Shown: positions 54,513-64,000 of the stretch, one piece after another
How positions within the stretch are numbered: position 1 is the first letter of the stretch
Layout: every line of letters starts with the position of its first letter
NCBI RefSeq assembly: GCF_000340215.1
Contig: NW_006921539.1
Coordinates: 374,471-438,470 of the forward strand
Source: Pseudocercospora fijiensis CIRAD86
Lineage: Eukaryota; Ascomycota; Dothideomycetes; Mycosphaerellales; Mycosphaerellaceae
Direction: 5' to 3'
Length of the DNA stretch: 64,000 nt
Translations under genes and position numbers: made by a program
The notes under the pieces: generated by a model
The model's input: the letters and a program-made list of their open reading frames with translations, nothing else
Databases searched by the model: none
Told to the model about the DNA's origin: nothing

Positions 54513-56223
54513 ATGAGTTTCCTTGCCGCTAACGCCACGGCCTCTGTGCTGTCGAGTCTGCCTACCAATGTCGCAGGCATCGATCTCAACCCAATGGACC
54601 TGCAATCGCCATGGGGAGCGTACCTCCCTGTCCTAATGGCACTTGGCTTCTTGGTCTACCTTTCCTACACTCCACGAATCAAGGGCAACATTCCAGCCTT
54701 CACACCTGAGACATATCCAATCATTGGTTCCTACAAATTCTTCACCCACAAACTGTAAGCCATACCTCATCCCTTTACGAGTTATTGCCCACTGACGTTT
54801 TCTCCAGCTCTTTCTGGAAGGCAGCACAGCGCGCATCGAAGAATGGCATGTTCAGCTTCTGGCTTGGCAAGAACCACGTTGTTGGTGTCTCTGGCGAGGC
54901 TGCTCGCAAGATGTACCTTGAGAACCCGGCCATGGACCACATCAAGGGCGTCATCCTTATTGGACACGGCCCAGACTATATTGACGGCCGCAAGACCAAG
55001 CAACACGGTATCTGGCTTCCCGTCATGGCTGGCAACAAGTCCTACGCGCAGAAGAACGTCCTCAACTGCCAGAAGACCGCTGAGCTCACCAAGCGTCTGC
55101 CAAAGGTTACCAACGACGTCCGCAAGGCTTTCGAGTCTGTTGCATCTCAAGGTTTCATCATCAACCCAGCTCGCATGTGCGCTGTCCTGACCTGGGATAC
55201 TGCCACCCGTGTCTTCGCCGCCGACGAGCTCATTGATGTCCCAGAGAACCGTGCCAAGCTCCTCTACTACCTGCCAATCCTCCAGAAGACCAGCTCTTGC
55301 CATCTCCTCTCGTTCCCATGGGCATCATACTTCAGCTTGCCCTACTGGAAGCGCAAGTACGGACGTGAGGGTATGCGACGACTTGTGACTCCCATTGTCG
55401 AGGCTCGCATGAGGATCATCGACCCAGTCCGCGCAGATGACCCTCTCCAGACCTTCGTCGACAACGGTGACAGCGCCGACTACATGATCAACTTCCTCAT
55501 CAGCATGATCTTCATCTCTGCCGCCAACGGCTGCGTCGTCTCCGGCGCCATGCTCTACTCCATCGCACACCACCCAGAGCTTCAGGAGAAGATCTACCAG
55601 GAAATCAAGGCCGCCGCAAACCAGTACGCCGCCGACAGCTCCGCACCACTCGTTGACCAACTCGACTCCCTCCCAGTCAAGGCTTGGGAGAACATGTCCG
55701 AGACCATTGATCTCTGCTACAAGGAGTGCATTCGCATGTGGGTCGCTTTCCCAATGGGTCGTATGAACGAGGGTACCACCGACATCAAGATCCCCGGCAC
55801 CGACGAGGTTGTCCCAGCCGGTGGTCTCTGCTGTTACAACACCATCGATGTCCACTATAGCGAAAAGCTCTACCCAGAGCCACTCAAGTGGGACCCCGCG
55901 CGCTTCGGTGAGGGCCGCAAGGAGATGGAACAGGAGGCTCATGGCTGTAAGTATCCCGCACGAACTCTTCTCGAAAACTCGACATGCTAACTCTCTCAAC
56001 AGTCATGGGCTGGGGTGCTGGTCGTCATCCATGCAACGGTATCCGCTGGGCCAAGATCCAGCAGAACATGATGCTTGCCTACGCTTTCGCCATGTACAAG
56101 TGGACCGGCTGCCACAAGGATGGCTCGCCAAACACCGATTTCATCCCACCCACCACCGCGCTCAACGAGCTTGCTCCTTCTCTGCCACAGAATCTTTTCC
56201 TCAAGGCCGAGCCACGAAAGTAG
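54513..56223 (+). CDS. Cytochrome P450 with atypical I-helix
   Basis: Three exons, 54513-54754, 54808-55946 and 56003-56223, introns 53 and 56 nt; 533 residues. A luminal N-terminal segment and membrane anchor (WGAYLPVLMALGFLVYLSY) precede the proline-rich hinge. ExxR is Glu 387-Cys-Ile-Arg 390. The heme motif FMGWGAGRHPCNG is completed by splicing (Cys 471). The I-helix reads ISAANGCVV (318-325): the usual AGx(D/E)T is AANGC, so both the acidic and the hydroxyl residue are replaced. Spacing and the N-terminal half recall CYP51-like fungal P450s. Clusters such as cladofulvin use a P450 (ClaM) to couple anthraquinones; by position this is the analogous gene here (inference, not shown by the sequence). 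Confidence 0.9.
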
Positions 56224-57394
56224 AATGCCACGAGTGGTGAGCGAAACAGAAGCTCGCTGGATACGTCTCAGAGAGGGAGAGAAACATATGACATGACGAA
56301 TGTTTCGATTGGCGCTGCTGGGGTCGGGGTGATGGGTAGGGAGCGGTCCGGGAAATAGATCATTCGGTTTTCTTCGCTTGCAGCTTTGCTTGTTTTTTTT
56401 GTCAACCAAGCTGATGAGTGGGAAACTTGGATGGAAGTTTTTAGTAGCACTGAATGCATTTCTTGGAGTTCGTCAATTGCAAACACGGAAAATCAGCTTC
56501 ATTCGACTTTCTAGGCGCGTTTGAAAGAGCTCTGATATGTGTCCTTGTCTTGAAGCTGCAAGAATTCTTTTTTTTTATTTTTATTTTTATTTATTTTATT
56601 TTTATTTATTTTATTTTTATTTATTTTTATTTATTTTTATTTATTTTTATTTTTATTTATTTTATTTTTATTTATTTTTATTTATTTTTATTTATTTTTA
56701 TTTATTTTTATTTATTTTTATTTATTTTTATTTATTTATTTTTATTTATTTTTATTTATTTATTTTTATTTATTTTTATTTATTTTTATTTATTTTTATT
56801 TATTTTTATTTATTTTTATTTATTTTTATTTATTTTTATTTATTTTTATTTATTTTTATTTATTTTTATTTATTTTTATTTATTTTTATTTATTTTTATT
56901 TATTTTTATTTATTTTTATTTATTTTTATTTATTTTTATTTATTTTTATTTATTTTTATTTATTTTTATTTATTTTTATTTATTTTTATTTATTTTTATT
57001 TAGAACTTTTCAAGGCCACAGTTACATGCTATCTTTGAAGCAGCAGTTGAGAAGCAACCAACATTTGAGCTCTGCACTCCACACCGGTAGAATACAATAC
57101 TCGCAACTTCCGCAGTCTCATCGCGATCTGTGTCGCCAGCATAGCAACGCCCTTTCATCGCCGAGGCCACGACACACCCTTGTGCTAATGTATGCATGAA
57201 AATGCGGAACAAGATACAATGAGCAAAACTCACAGGTCATACGCTACGCGGATCACATGGCTAGGGAGAAGACCCCGCACAGTGTTGGAGATGTGTTCTT
57301 TGCGATAGTCCCGATGGGTCAAGGCAAGTGAATAAAGAGCTTGCATTGTTGACCGATACCGAATACAGGCTCTTCAGAACATCTTGTACGGGTC
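56224..57394. other. Intergenic region dominated by AT repeats
   Basis: Holds the 3' end of the P450 and the 10-bp repeat array. Long open frames of 194 and 220 codons lie in the array but are repeat artefacts. Confidence 0.7.
56569..57001 (+). repeat. 10-bp AT minisatellite (TATTTTTATT)n
   Basis: More than 40 units of a 10-bp T/A-only element; the first 200 bases mix shorter and longer variants, while 56755-57001 is almost perfectly periodic. No G or C occurs in the array. On the minus strand it is an A-rich tract. It lies about 350 bases beyond the P450 stop and marks the edge of the core cluster. Confidence 0.95.
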
Positions 57395-57965
57395 AACCCT
57401 TTCCTGCGTACCACCTCCCTCCTGCTTCATTACCTTTTCCCGGCCGGAATCTAGGCGCACACAGTGATTGTGAAACCGCAATCCCGAAAGCTGCATAGAA
57501 GTGTGGCGGAGCAGAGTAAAGATACGACGACCAGATTTTCGACGTCCCGCCGATCAGGTTGACGAGTGCGGATGCTGTGGCGCGGTATGATATCGGTGTT
57601 GCCAGGTCGAAGATTGCAGAGCAGGATGTGTGAGCTGAGCGAAGCGAACAGCAGCGAAGCCTTTGAGGGAATTCCGGCATGATGATTGCGAAGATGAGGC
57701 CGATACCAACCTGGCGTTACCCTCGATCATGAAGAGCTATCTCCACCCTGCTCCTGCGCCTGTGATACCGTATGTAACGTTACCAGCAAGCTGAAGAATA
57801 GCAGCAGCGAAGAGACCGCCGAAAGCATTGCCGACTTGCTGTGCAATGTACAGGCTAGCAAGACGTTTTCCGAGGTCCTTTTTCGTGTACTTACCATGCT
57901 GAGAGGTGGTAAATTGGGCCCGGGAACAAGACAGCTTCGAGCACTCCGAGGCTTATTCTGACTGA
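57395..57965 (-). pseudogene. Decayed MFS transporter (allantoate permease/Dal5-like)
   Basis: Reading the minus strand from 57965, the stretch RISLGVLEAVLFPGPIYHLSAW is followed by a 4-base insertion that makes a TAA, then YTKKDLGKRLASLYIAQQVGNAFGGLFAAAILQLAG. A TAG at 57739-57737 replaces the Trp of the usual GWRWLF-IEG segment. Further frames give GIGLIFAIIMPEFP and ISYRATASALVNLIGGTSKIWSSYLY. All are recognisable pieces of anion:cation symporter-type MFS proteins (ACS family). The N-terminal and C-terminal helices are missing. Clearly non-functional. Confidence 0.7.
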
Positions 57966-58549
57966 GAAACAAGGGCATCAGCAAAACGACTCAGCCAACA
58001 AGAACTATCAAGTATACGCGAGATTCCTGGCCACCCAACAATCACGGATGTGTCGCCATACAACCAGTCAGATGTGAACGTGCGAAACTCTTCTTCAAGA
58101 AATATACCGTTCAGGGCAACATGGGAAATGGCCATGAGCGACCTCCACATCTGGTCACTTTTGCACACAAATGGCGTAATGGATACAAACACCAATGATG
58201 GTCCGGAGCATTCCACGCGTCTCCCAGCCTCCTGTGATCTCGTGTTCACCTCGCAGATCGTGCGCAAAATTCAACCACATCTCAATTGCTTTCTGCAAGA
58301 CCTCGATATGGCATTAGACTTCAAGTCATCCTCTTTGCACACAAAAGAATTCCCAATGGCCTGGCAGTGCTTGCTTGCATCGAGGCTTGGAAGAGGCCAT
58401 GGATATCGTGAAAATGCTCACGAAAGACACGACAAGTGCTGTCAGATGGGCACGAAAAGTATTTGAAAGAGACGGCATTTGGAACACAGGAGAATCATCA
58501 TTCATTGTCTATATATATTGGATGAGGGAAGGGCCGAGGTCATTCGCAA
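57966..58549. other. Gap between MFS relic and AKR gene
   Basis: About 580 bases with no recognisable gene; it may include further degraded MFS sequence that I cannot identify. Confidence 0.4.
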
Positions 58550-59728
58550 CTATGCGAAATACGGTGCCGTGTTCACCTTGACCACCGACCAAGCCTCCTC
58601 GAAAGCCTGGACGAGATCTTCTGGCAACGGACCCTTTTCCAGGTTTGAAAGATTGCTCTCAAGCTGCTCTGCACTGCTGGATCCGATCACGACTGCATCT
58701 CCCTTGTCGCCTTTCATGGCGCTGTGGTGGCTTATCCATCTGAGCGCTGCCTTCGTGGTGGTCATGCCATGCTTCTGGGCAAGCGGTCGAATGATATCGA
58801 GCGCTGCGAACGTTGGCTCATTCCAGTAGAGCTTACGGTAGAAGCCTCGGGCATTGTTTGGATCGAATCGATTTCCACCCTCATACTCTGACGTCTCACG
58901 GCCGTACCGGTCGGTCAGCATACCACCAGCGAGCGGGCTAAAGCTGTAAAAAGAAATGCCATAGTATCTCAGGCATGGGAAGAGCTCGGTCTCAATGTTG
59001 CGTTGGAGGGCGCTGTATGCTCCTTGGTAAATGTCCGGCTTTTTCCAGCCGTTGGCGTTGCAGAGCTCGCAGATTTGAGCGACCTCCCAAGCAGCATAGT
59101 TGCAGATACCGAACTTCTTGAAGTAGCCGGCTTTGTAAAGCTCGTTCACGGCTTCGAGGGTCTCGGCGTATGGAGTGTTGTGCTAAAACGAAATCAGCAC
59201 CTCGTTTCTGCATATTTGGGGATAAGGAGGGTGAAGTTCACGTCTGGAGTGTGGAGGTAGAAGGTATCGACCCTCTCGGAGCCCAAGGCTTTGAGACTCT
59301 CAGACAAGCCAGGCTTGAGGGATTCTTTCTTGTGGGAGTACTCCTTGGGACCGATCTTCTTCGCTGTGAGCTTTGTGCCCACGGCGATGCCTCTCTCTTG
59401 CCACTTCAGCTGGGCAAGATGCTCTTCCGTAGAGCCAAAGCCATAAATGCGAGCTGTATCTACTTCACAATGACCGTGCTTCTGGAGTGTGTCGAGCATT
59501 GCTCCAGACACAGCTGGATCGTGCACTCGAACAAGCGGTGCACCTGCGAGATATCTCAGCCGCCATTCACAACTTTTGCCAATGTCTGTCGGGTCAAGGG
59601 ATTATGGCGAACATACCTTCTCTGCCCAAGTTCATCGTGCCCAGCACGACCTTCAACGTGGACTTCGCGTGAGGAGCTTCCGAAACCTCCACCTTGGTTG
59701 CTGCCACTGTCTCAGTGATGGTTGCCAT
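58550..59728 (-). CDS. Aldo-keto reductase, AKR7 (aflatoxin aldehyde reductase-like) family
   Basis: Three exons, 59728-59617, 59543-59242 and 59182-58550; introns 73 and 59 nt; 348 residues. The barrel motifs are present: KVVLGTMNLGREG at the start, CEVDTARIYGFGSTEE (catalytic Asp and Tyr), VGTKLTAKKIG (Lys), VDTFYLHTPD (His), then NTPYAETLEAVNELYKAGYFKKFGICNY and FYSFSPLAGGMLTDRYG, and an NADPH-binding end VVIGSSSAEQLESNL. The family reduces aldehydes and ketones with NADPH in the cytosol. No other frame choice gives an intact protein; all junctions are GT-AG. A cluster role is possible because it is the first intact gene after the P450, but a detoxification role is equally compatible. Confidence 0.92.
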
Positions 59729-60492
59729 GTTGTCTTCGGATCGGATCTCAAATCAGTATGTTCGTTCTTTGACTGAATTTTCCCTCGAAGATCGAGATCT
59801 AATGAAGACGAATATGATAAAGTCCACGGGACAATAAGACGAGGATGTTCAGAAGCCTGCGGTTTGTCAAAGATTGCATTGTATGGAAGAAGTGCGGTGG
59901 GTAGTGAAGGCGTTAATCGCAATTAGCGGCGCTGTCATTAAGCTCGCATCAAATACTAACCACCCTTACTATGTTTGATGCTATTTTGGAACACCGCACA
60001 ACCCTCCGTTTCACCAATCGGGCTGTTCACTACGAATCTTCCCGACCCTGGCTACACATGCAACCCCGACAACACGTCAATTCTAAATTCTTCAACATCC
60101 TTCCGACCGAAGACAATCACTGCGCATAGTTGGTTGCACGGTTGCACCTATTCGAAGTTTCTTCGATCTACACAATCATTCTAAATACCAAGAGAACCTT
60201 AGCGTCAAGGGCCGATATAGCCCAATCAGATCCTTAGACACGCTATTCACTTTCGATCAGGCCACGACCTCTTCCCTCCCGACTGTCCGAAATCTGCAAT
60301 TGGCCGGCATAGAACCATCCTCTTAGCTGTGTACTTTAATCCTTCGTGACCAATCTCAAGGTCCATTGAGCGAGTGCAGACACGGCAGAAGCATCAAGAT
60401 CGACCACCTAGACTCAAGCCACAATCCTCTCCTACTCGATAGAGCAATTTGTCCAACTCTTTTCAGATCGGCATTCGCATATTCCTTCCACG
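59729..60492. promoter_or_regulatory. Divergent promoter region between AKR and SDR
   Basis: About 760 bases with both promoters. No gene or repeat seen. Confidence 0.5.
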
Positions 60493-61422
60493 ATGACGGC
60501 GACGTACATGAACTCAAGCGTGCCATTCATGTACGATTCGTACCCGGCAGTTGCTCCGGAACGTTTCCAAGGACAGCTCCAAGGCAAGACAGCCATCGTT
60601 ACTGGCGGTTCAAGTGGAATTGGCCGAGCGGTATGCAAAGCGTTCGCTTCAGCAGGCGCCTCAGTTGCATGCATTGCTCGTCGAGAACCACGACTCAAGA
60701 CACTTGTCGACGAGATCAAAGCCGAAGGTGGCAAAGCCATTCCACTGGCCGTCGACATTTCCGAAAAGGATGCTGCCAAGAAAATCGTCTCCCAGGTCGA
60801 AGCCGAACTCGGGCCCGTTGATATTCTCGTCAACGTTGCGGGCATTGCAAGACTCGGGCCCCTAGTCGATGAGCCGGAGGACCTCGACATCTGGTGGAAA
60901 GTACACGAAGTCAACGTCCGCGCCCCAGCGCTCCTCACACGAGCAGTCCTACCTAGCATGATCGAGCGGAAATCTGGAGCCGTGATTTCCGTAAGTTCTG
61001 TCGTGGCGACTTGGCCTTCACCCATTCAAACAGCATACGCGTCATCCAAAGCGGCGATCAGCAAGTTCCATGAATCTCTGGCCGCCGAGCTGGAAGGTAC
61101 CGGTGTACTGTCCTTTGCGTTGAACCCAGGGAGTGTAGAGTCAGAACTTGGCGCCCCGGACGACGCCATCAATACGGCGAGCCAGCACCCTATGCTTGAG
61201 AAAATGAGGCAGATGCTGAAGTCTCCGAGGAAGAAGCAAACGGCACAATTGCCGGCAGATGTATGTGTTGCGCTTGTGTGTGATCCGAGATGTAAGGTGC
61301 TGAATGGAAGGCATGTCGAGGCTGCTCAAGATCTTTCCCCGGTTCTTGAAGAGGCTGAGAAGGAGGGAGGTGGTCGGATTGGGAAGGATAGATTGTATTT
61401 GGTCAATATCGGTATTTTGTAA
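60493..61422 (+). CDS. Short-chain dehydrogenase/reductase
   Basis: Single exon of 309 residues. The NAD(P)-binding motif TGGSSGIG is at residues 37-44; IARREP after the second strand (Arg-Arg) suggests NADP(H). LVNVAGIARLG stands for NAG, ISVSSVVATWP holds the catalytic Ser, and AYASSKAAISKF holds Tyr-x3-Lys. LNPGSVESELG follows. The C-terminus is longer than the minimal SDR fold (about 50 extra residues). Substrate unknown. It could act as a ketoreductase in the pathway, but it lacks the specific features I associate with emodin reductases of the MdpC type, so I leave it general. Confidence 0.9.
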   Translation: MTATYMNSSVPFMYDSYPAVAPERFQGQLQGKTAIVTGGSSGIGRAVCKAFASAGASVACIARREPRLKTLVDEIKAEGGKAIPLAVDISEKDAAKKIVSQVEAELGPVDILVNVAGIARLGPLVDEPEDLDIWWKVHEVNVRAPALLTRAVLPSMIERKSGAVISVSSVVATWPSPIQTAYASSKAAISKFHESLAAELEGTGVLSFALNPGSVESELGAPDDAINTASQHPMLEKMRQMLKSPRKKQTAQLPADVCVALVCDPRCKVLNGRHVEAAQDLSPVLEEAEKEGGGRIGKDRLYLVNIGIL

Positions 61423-62017
61423 GGTCGTTCGGATGAAGTTTTGGAGAGGCACAATGTCCAATAGCTTGAAAGCAATTTGTTGGCTCGATCTATAGACTCA
61501 TAGATGCAATCTCTTCTACATCAACATGAGCCGATAGTGAGCCGATCTTGAACAAGAGTTGAGGAACGCATGGGATTCGGACGCCGACCGAGACACAAGT
61601 CGCTGTAAACGTAGAGTGCATATAGTGGAGGGTCGTGGTCCTCGAAACTAAGCCTGCCCCAAAGTCTACTAGGGGCAAGTATGGCAAAGCACCCATAGAA
61701 ATGCTATCACTTTCAACATCAAGTCTGAAGCCACAATTCACAGCTATGAAGACAACAAGGCTATGAACAGCACAACCTACTCCTCAGAATCATCTGCGTG
61801 GCAATTCCATCAACGTGAAGCAAATCACCATAGATTTCAAAGAACGTCCTCAAATTCTCAACTACCCTTTCAACCTATCTCCCCAACACCTTCTCATCCA
61901 ATGCCACCTATCCCCATTGCCATGCATTCATACAAAATTCAACCAGCCAAGATATGGCCAATCATCAAGAAACCAGCCGAAAGAAAAAATCTTCCTTCCT
62001 TTCCTCCTCCGAAGAAG
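61423..62017. other. Convergent gap between SDR and thioredoxin-fold gene
   Basis: About 600 bases. A plus-strand frame at 61763-62182 overlaps the next gene antisense and has no protein features. No repeat seen. Confidence 0.5.
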
Positions 62018-62459
62018 TCACGAGGTAAGAGTGGCCTCGATCTCAGCCTGAGAAGTTTCACGGTTGAGAGGAGAAATGGTCTTGACACCAGCGCCGTTCT
62101 TGTAGATGACGGCAGCTGGGAGAGTGTCGACGCCGAGAGCAGACTGGAAAAAAAATGTGCGTTAGGAGATGTGGTACGTTAGGTACTTGTGGATTGATGC
62201 GAACCTTGAGGTCTGGGGTGGCGGACGCGTTGACGGCGTAGGTGTCGGTGGTAGCAGCGTGCTTTTCAGCGTACCTGGGGAGATTAGCTGCTGAGATCTG
62301 AAGCGGAAGGTGATGGGAGTTCTTTTTGACTTACTCTGCAAGACGATCGGCGTGGATGCCTTCGAAAGCGCCGTCGACGATGTTGAAGAAGACGTACTTG
62401 TCGGCAGTAGCCTTGGCAGCCTCGAGCTCGGCAGCGTTGGAGATGACCTTGTAACCCAT
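62018..62459 (-). CDS. Small thioredoxin-fold protein without CxxC
   Basis: Three short exons, 62459-62335, 62274-62205 and 62143-62018, introns 60 and 61 nt, give 106 residues beginning MGYKVISNAAELEAAKATADKYVFFNI. The pattern of strand, helix, strand (DKYVFFNIVDG), then YAVNASATPDLKSALGVDTLPAAVIYKNGAG, with a cis-Pro-like LPAAVIYKNG, fits a thioredoxin fold, but the usual CxxC is absent (no Cys at all). Splice sites are GT-AG and phases agree. The codon choice is strongly C-ending (AAG, GTC, ATC, GCC), like highly expressed genes. Function unknown; a redox enzyme is unlikely without cysteines. Confidence 0.75.
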
Positions 62460-62855
62460 TTTGAAAAGTGGCGAGGTTGTTTGATTAAGATGGTTGGATT
62501 GATTGATTGTTGTGAGGTGATTGTGCTGTGAATGATCTGTTCCAGGGTGGTCGTCAAGGATGTTTATTCATATGTTGTCTCAGGTCCAGTATCGGTATTG
62601 TCGACCTCAATGCAATGCAAGCCACCCTCTCGGCACGTCACGTACCTTAGGTGGTTATATAAGCTTTCGTCAGGTCGGGGGAATGGTATGGAGCTGAGGT
62701 GCAAACATCCCGAGTCACCCCAAATCGGACCGAAACATCGGAATTCAACATGGATAGAATATGACTAGGGAGCGATTTCCACGTGGTAGTTCAGTGTGCA
62801 ACGGACGGTCGTAAAAGTGTCACTGCTTCACAACTTACTTCACCAGAATTCCGAA
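62460..62855. promoter_or_regulatory. Divergent promoter region with inverted TCGGAATT copies
   Basis: About 400 bases between divergent starts. TCGGAATT occurs near 62739-62746 and, inverted (AATTCCGA), near 62847-62854, just before the AKR start; it shares seven bases with the octamer found in the anthrone-oxygenase promoter. Confidence 0.45.
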
Positions 62856-63992
62856 ATGTCACCCATGGCGATCGAACCAGCAGGCGATCCTGAGCACGGC
62901 GCTTTCGATCGCAGTAAGTCTCGTCAAGATGCCATTTCTCACCTGTTCTGACGCGATGCAGATGACAATGCCGATGCTGTGGTCAGATCGATCAATGAGA
63001 CACATGTCACTTACAAGCGCTTGGGCAAGACTGGACTTCGTGTTTCTGTTCCGATACTGGGATGCATGAGTCTTGGTGACAAGCACTGGGTGCCATGGGC
63101 TCTAGAGGAAGACAAGGCCCTGCCGTTGCTCAAAGGCGCTTTCGACCTCGGGTTGAATTGCTGGGATACAGCTAATGTCTACTCCAACGGCAAAAGTGAG
63201 GAGATCATCGGCAAAGCAATCAAGACTTACCAGCTGCCGCGGCATAAGCTGGTCCTGTTGAGCAAATGTGGCGGCTACGTTGGGGAGGCTCCAAATGTCA
63301 AAGGCGACAGATACGAGAACGCCATCTCCAGATCCAAGGACTATGTCAACCAGGGCGGTCTGTCCAGATCTGCCATATTCGAGCAGGTTGAGGCCAGTCT
63401 AAGGAGGCTGGATACAACGTATCTGGATGTGCTTCAAATCCACCGCTTCGATCCAAATACACCGATAGAAGAGACCATGAAGGCGCTGCATGACCTGGTG
63501 AGCATTGGAAAGGTTCGGTACCTGGGTGCCTGCTCGATGTACACCTATCAATTCGCTCAGATGCAATTTGTTGCAGAGAAGAACGGATGGACCAAGTTTG
63601 TGAGCATGCAGAATCACTACAGCCTTTTGTACCGTGAAGAAGAGCGGGACATGATCAGGTTCTGTAATGAGACCGGAGTTGGCCTCATCCCGTGGGCACC
63701 GCTCGCTAGCGGTATGCTTACACGACCAGCTACGCAAAAGGTGCCAGAGGGTGATCGAGCGATCATCAACAGAGTGCAGGAAGTGGCCGAGAAACGGGGC
63801 TGGAGGATGTCGTATGTGGCCCTGTCGTGGATCAATAAGCGGGTGAGCGCGCCGGTGATCGATTTTGACAGAATCGATCGGATAGAGGAAGCACTTGCGA
63901 CTAAAGATAAGGAGCTCACGGCGGAGGAGGAGAAGTACGTCGAAGAGTTGTACAAGGCGAAGGATGTGGAGGGCATTCCCAGCCAGCGTTAG
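62856..63992 (+). CDS. Aldo-keto reductase (yeast YPR127/AAD-like group)
   Basis: Exon 1 62856-62913, a 48-nt GT-AG intron and exon 2 62962-63992 give 362 residues. [22 protein letters not shown] opens the barrel. The catalytic set is seen in [16 protein letters not shown] (Asp, Tyr), VLLSKCGG (Lys) and VLQIHRFD (His). [32 protein letters not shown] and [13 protein letters not shown] follow. It belongs to the AKR group that includes aryl-alcohol dehydrogenase-like fungal proteins (versiconal hemiacetal acetate reductase, AflF/NorB relatives), which could act on aromatic carbonyls. The residue count without exon 1 would be 337; exon 1 adds a short acidic leader. The stop is 8 bases from the window end. 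Confidence 0.92.
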
Positions 63993-64000
63993 TCCTTTGA

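Noticed and set aside
56454..57199. Open frames of 194 and 220 codons made of Phe, Leu, Ile and Tyr
   Set aside because: They are the translation of the 10-bp A/T repeat, which happens to contain no stop in those frames; not proteins.

Overview
This window is nuclear DNA of a filamentous ascomycete (Pezizomycotina). Evidence: genes with short GT-AG introns (about 48-111 nt), housekeeping proteins with clear fungal family features (BRR2, LCL3, VCX1, ATP synthase subunit K, MDE1, fungal GH35 beta-galactosidase), a Zn2Cys6/AflJ-type regulator pair and a non-reducing polyketide synthase. A Dothideomycete is plausible because the cluster content recalls the anthraquinone (emodin/cladofulvin-type) clusters of that class; the species cannot be named from the sequence alone.

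Layout. 1-23.3 kb is a mostly housekeeping arm: the C-terminal end of ORC3, a decayed secreted-protein gene, an SDR, LCL3, an intron-containing tRNA-Asn, MTP18-like protein, ATP synthase subunit K, a tRNA-like locus with a long insert, a PTC7-like phosphatase, the vacuolar Ca2+/H+ exchanger VCX1, the 2.2-thousand-residue spliceosomal helicase BRR2, a ChaC-type gamma-glutamylcyclotransferase, glutamate 5-kinase and MDE1. 24-27 kb holds two damaged genes (a vWA/RBR remnant and a frameshifted arylsulfotransferase). 27.8-30.8 kb is a secreted GH35 beta-galactosidase.

31.7-56.2 kb is a biosynthetic gene cluster. It contains an AflJ/AflS-like coregulator (31.7-33.0 kb), an AflR-like Zn2Cys6 factor (35.5-36.8 kb), a SAT-KS-AT-PT-ACP non-reducing PKS without its own thioesterase (40.3-45.9 kb), a divergently transcribed metallo-beta-lactamase-type thioesterase (47.3-48.4 kb), a DUF1772 anthrone oxygenase and a divergent EthD-type decarboxylase (49.0-50.5 kb), a DHA14 MFS exporter (51.1-52.9 kb) and a cytochrome P450 with an unusual I-helix (54.5-56.2 kb). 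By analogy with known pathways the shared set would make an atrochrysone carboxylic acid type octaketide, release it with the stand-alone thioesterase, decarboxylate it and oxidise the anthrone to an emodin-like anthraquinone. The P450 is the best candidate for a later step such as hydroxylation or aryl coupling. The final product is not predictable. The cluster is broken up by AT-rich or gene-poor stretches (33.4-33.9 and 36.9-40.2 kb).

56.2-64 kb holds a roughly 440-bp array of 10-bp AT repeats, a decayed MFS transporter, an AKR7-like reductase, an SDR, a small thioredoxin-fold protein and a second aldo-keto reductase. These could be cluster tailoring genes or its ordinary flank. Exon boundaries were placed by eye from splice motifs, reading phase and protein-family continuity; none is backed by transcripts.
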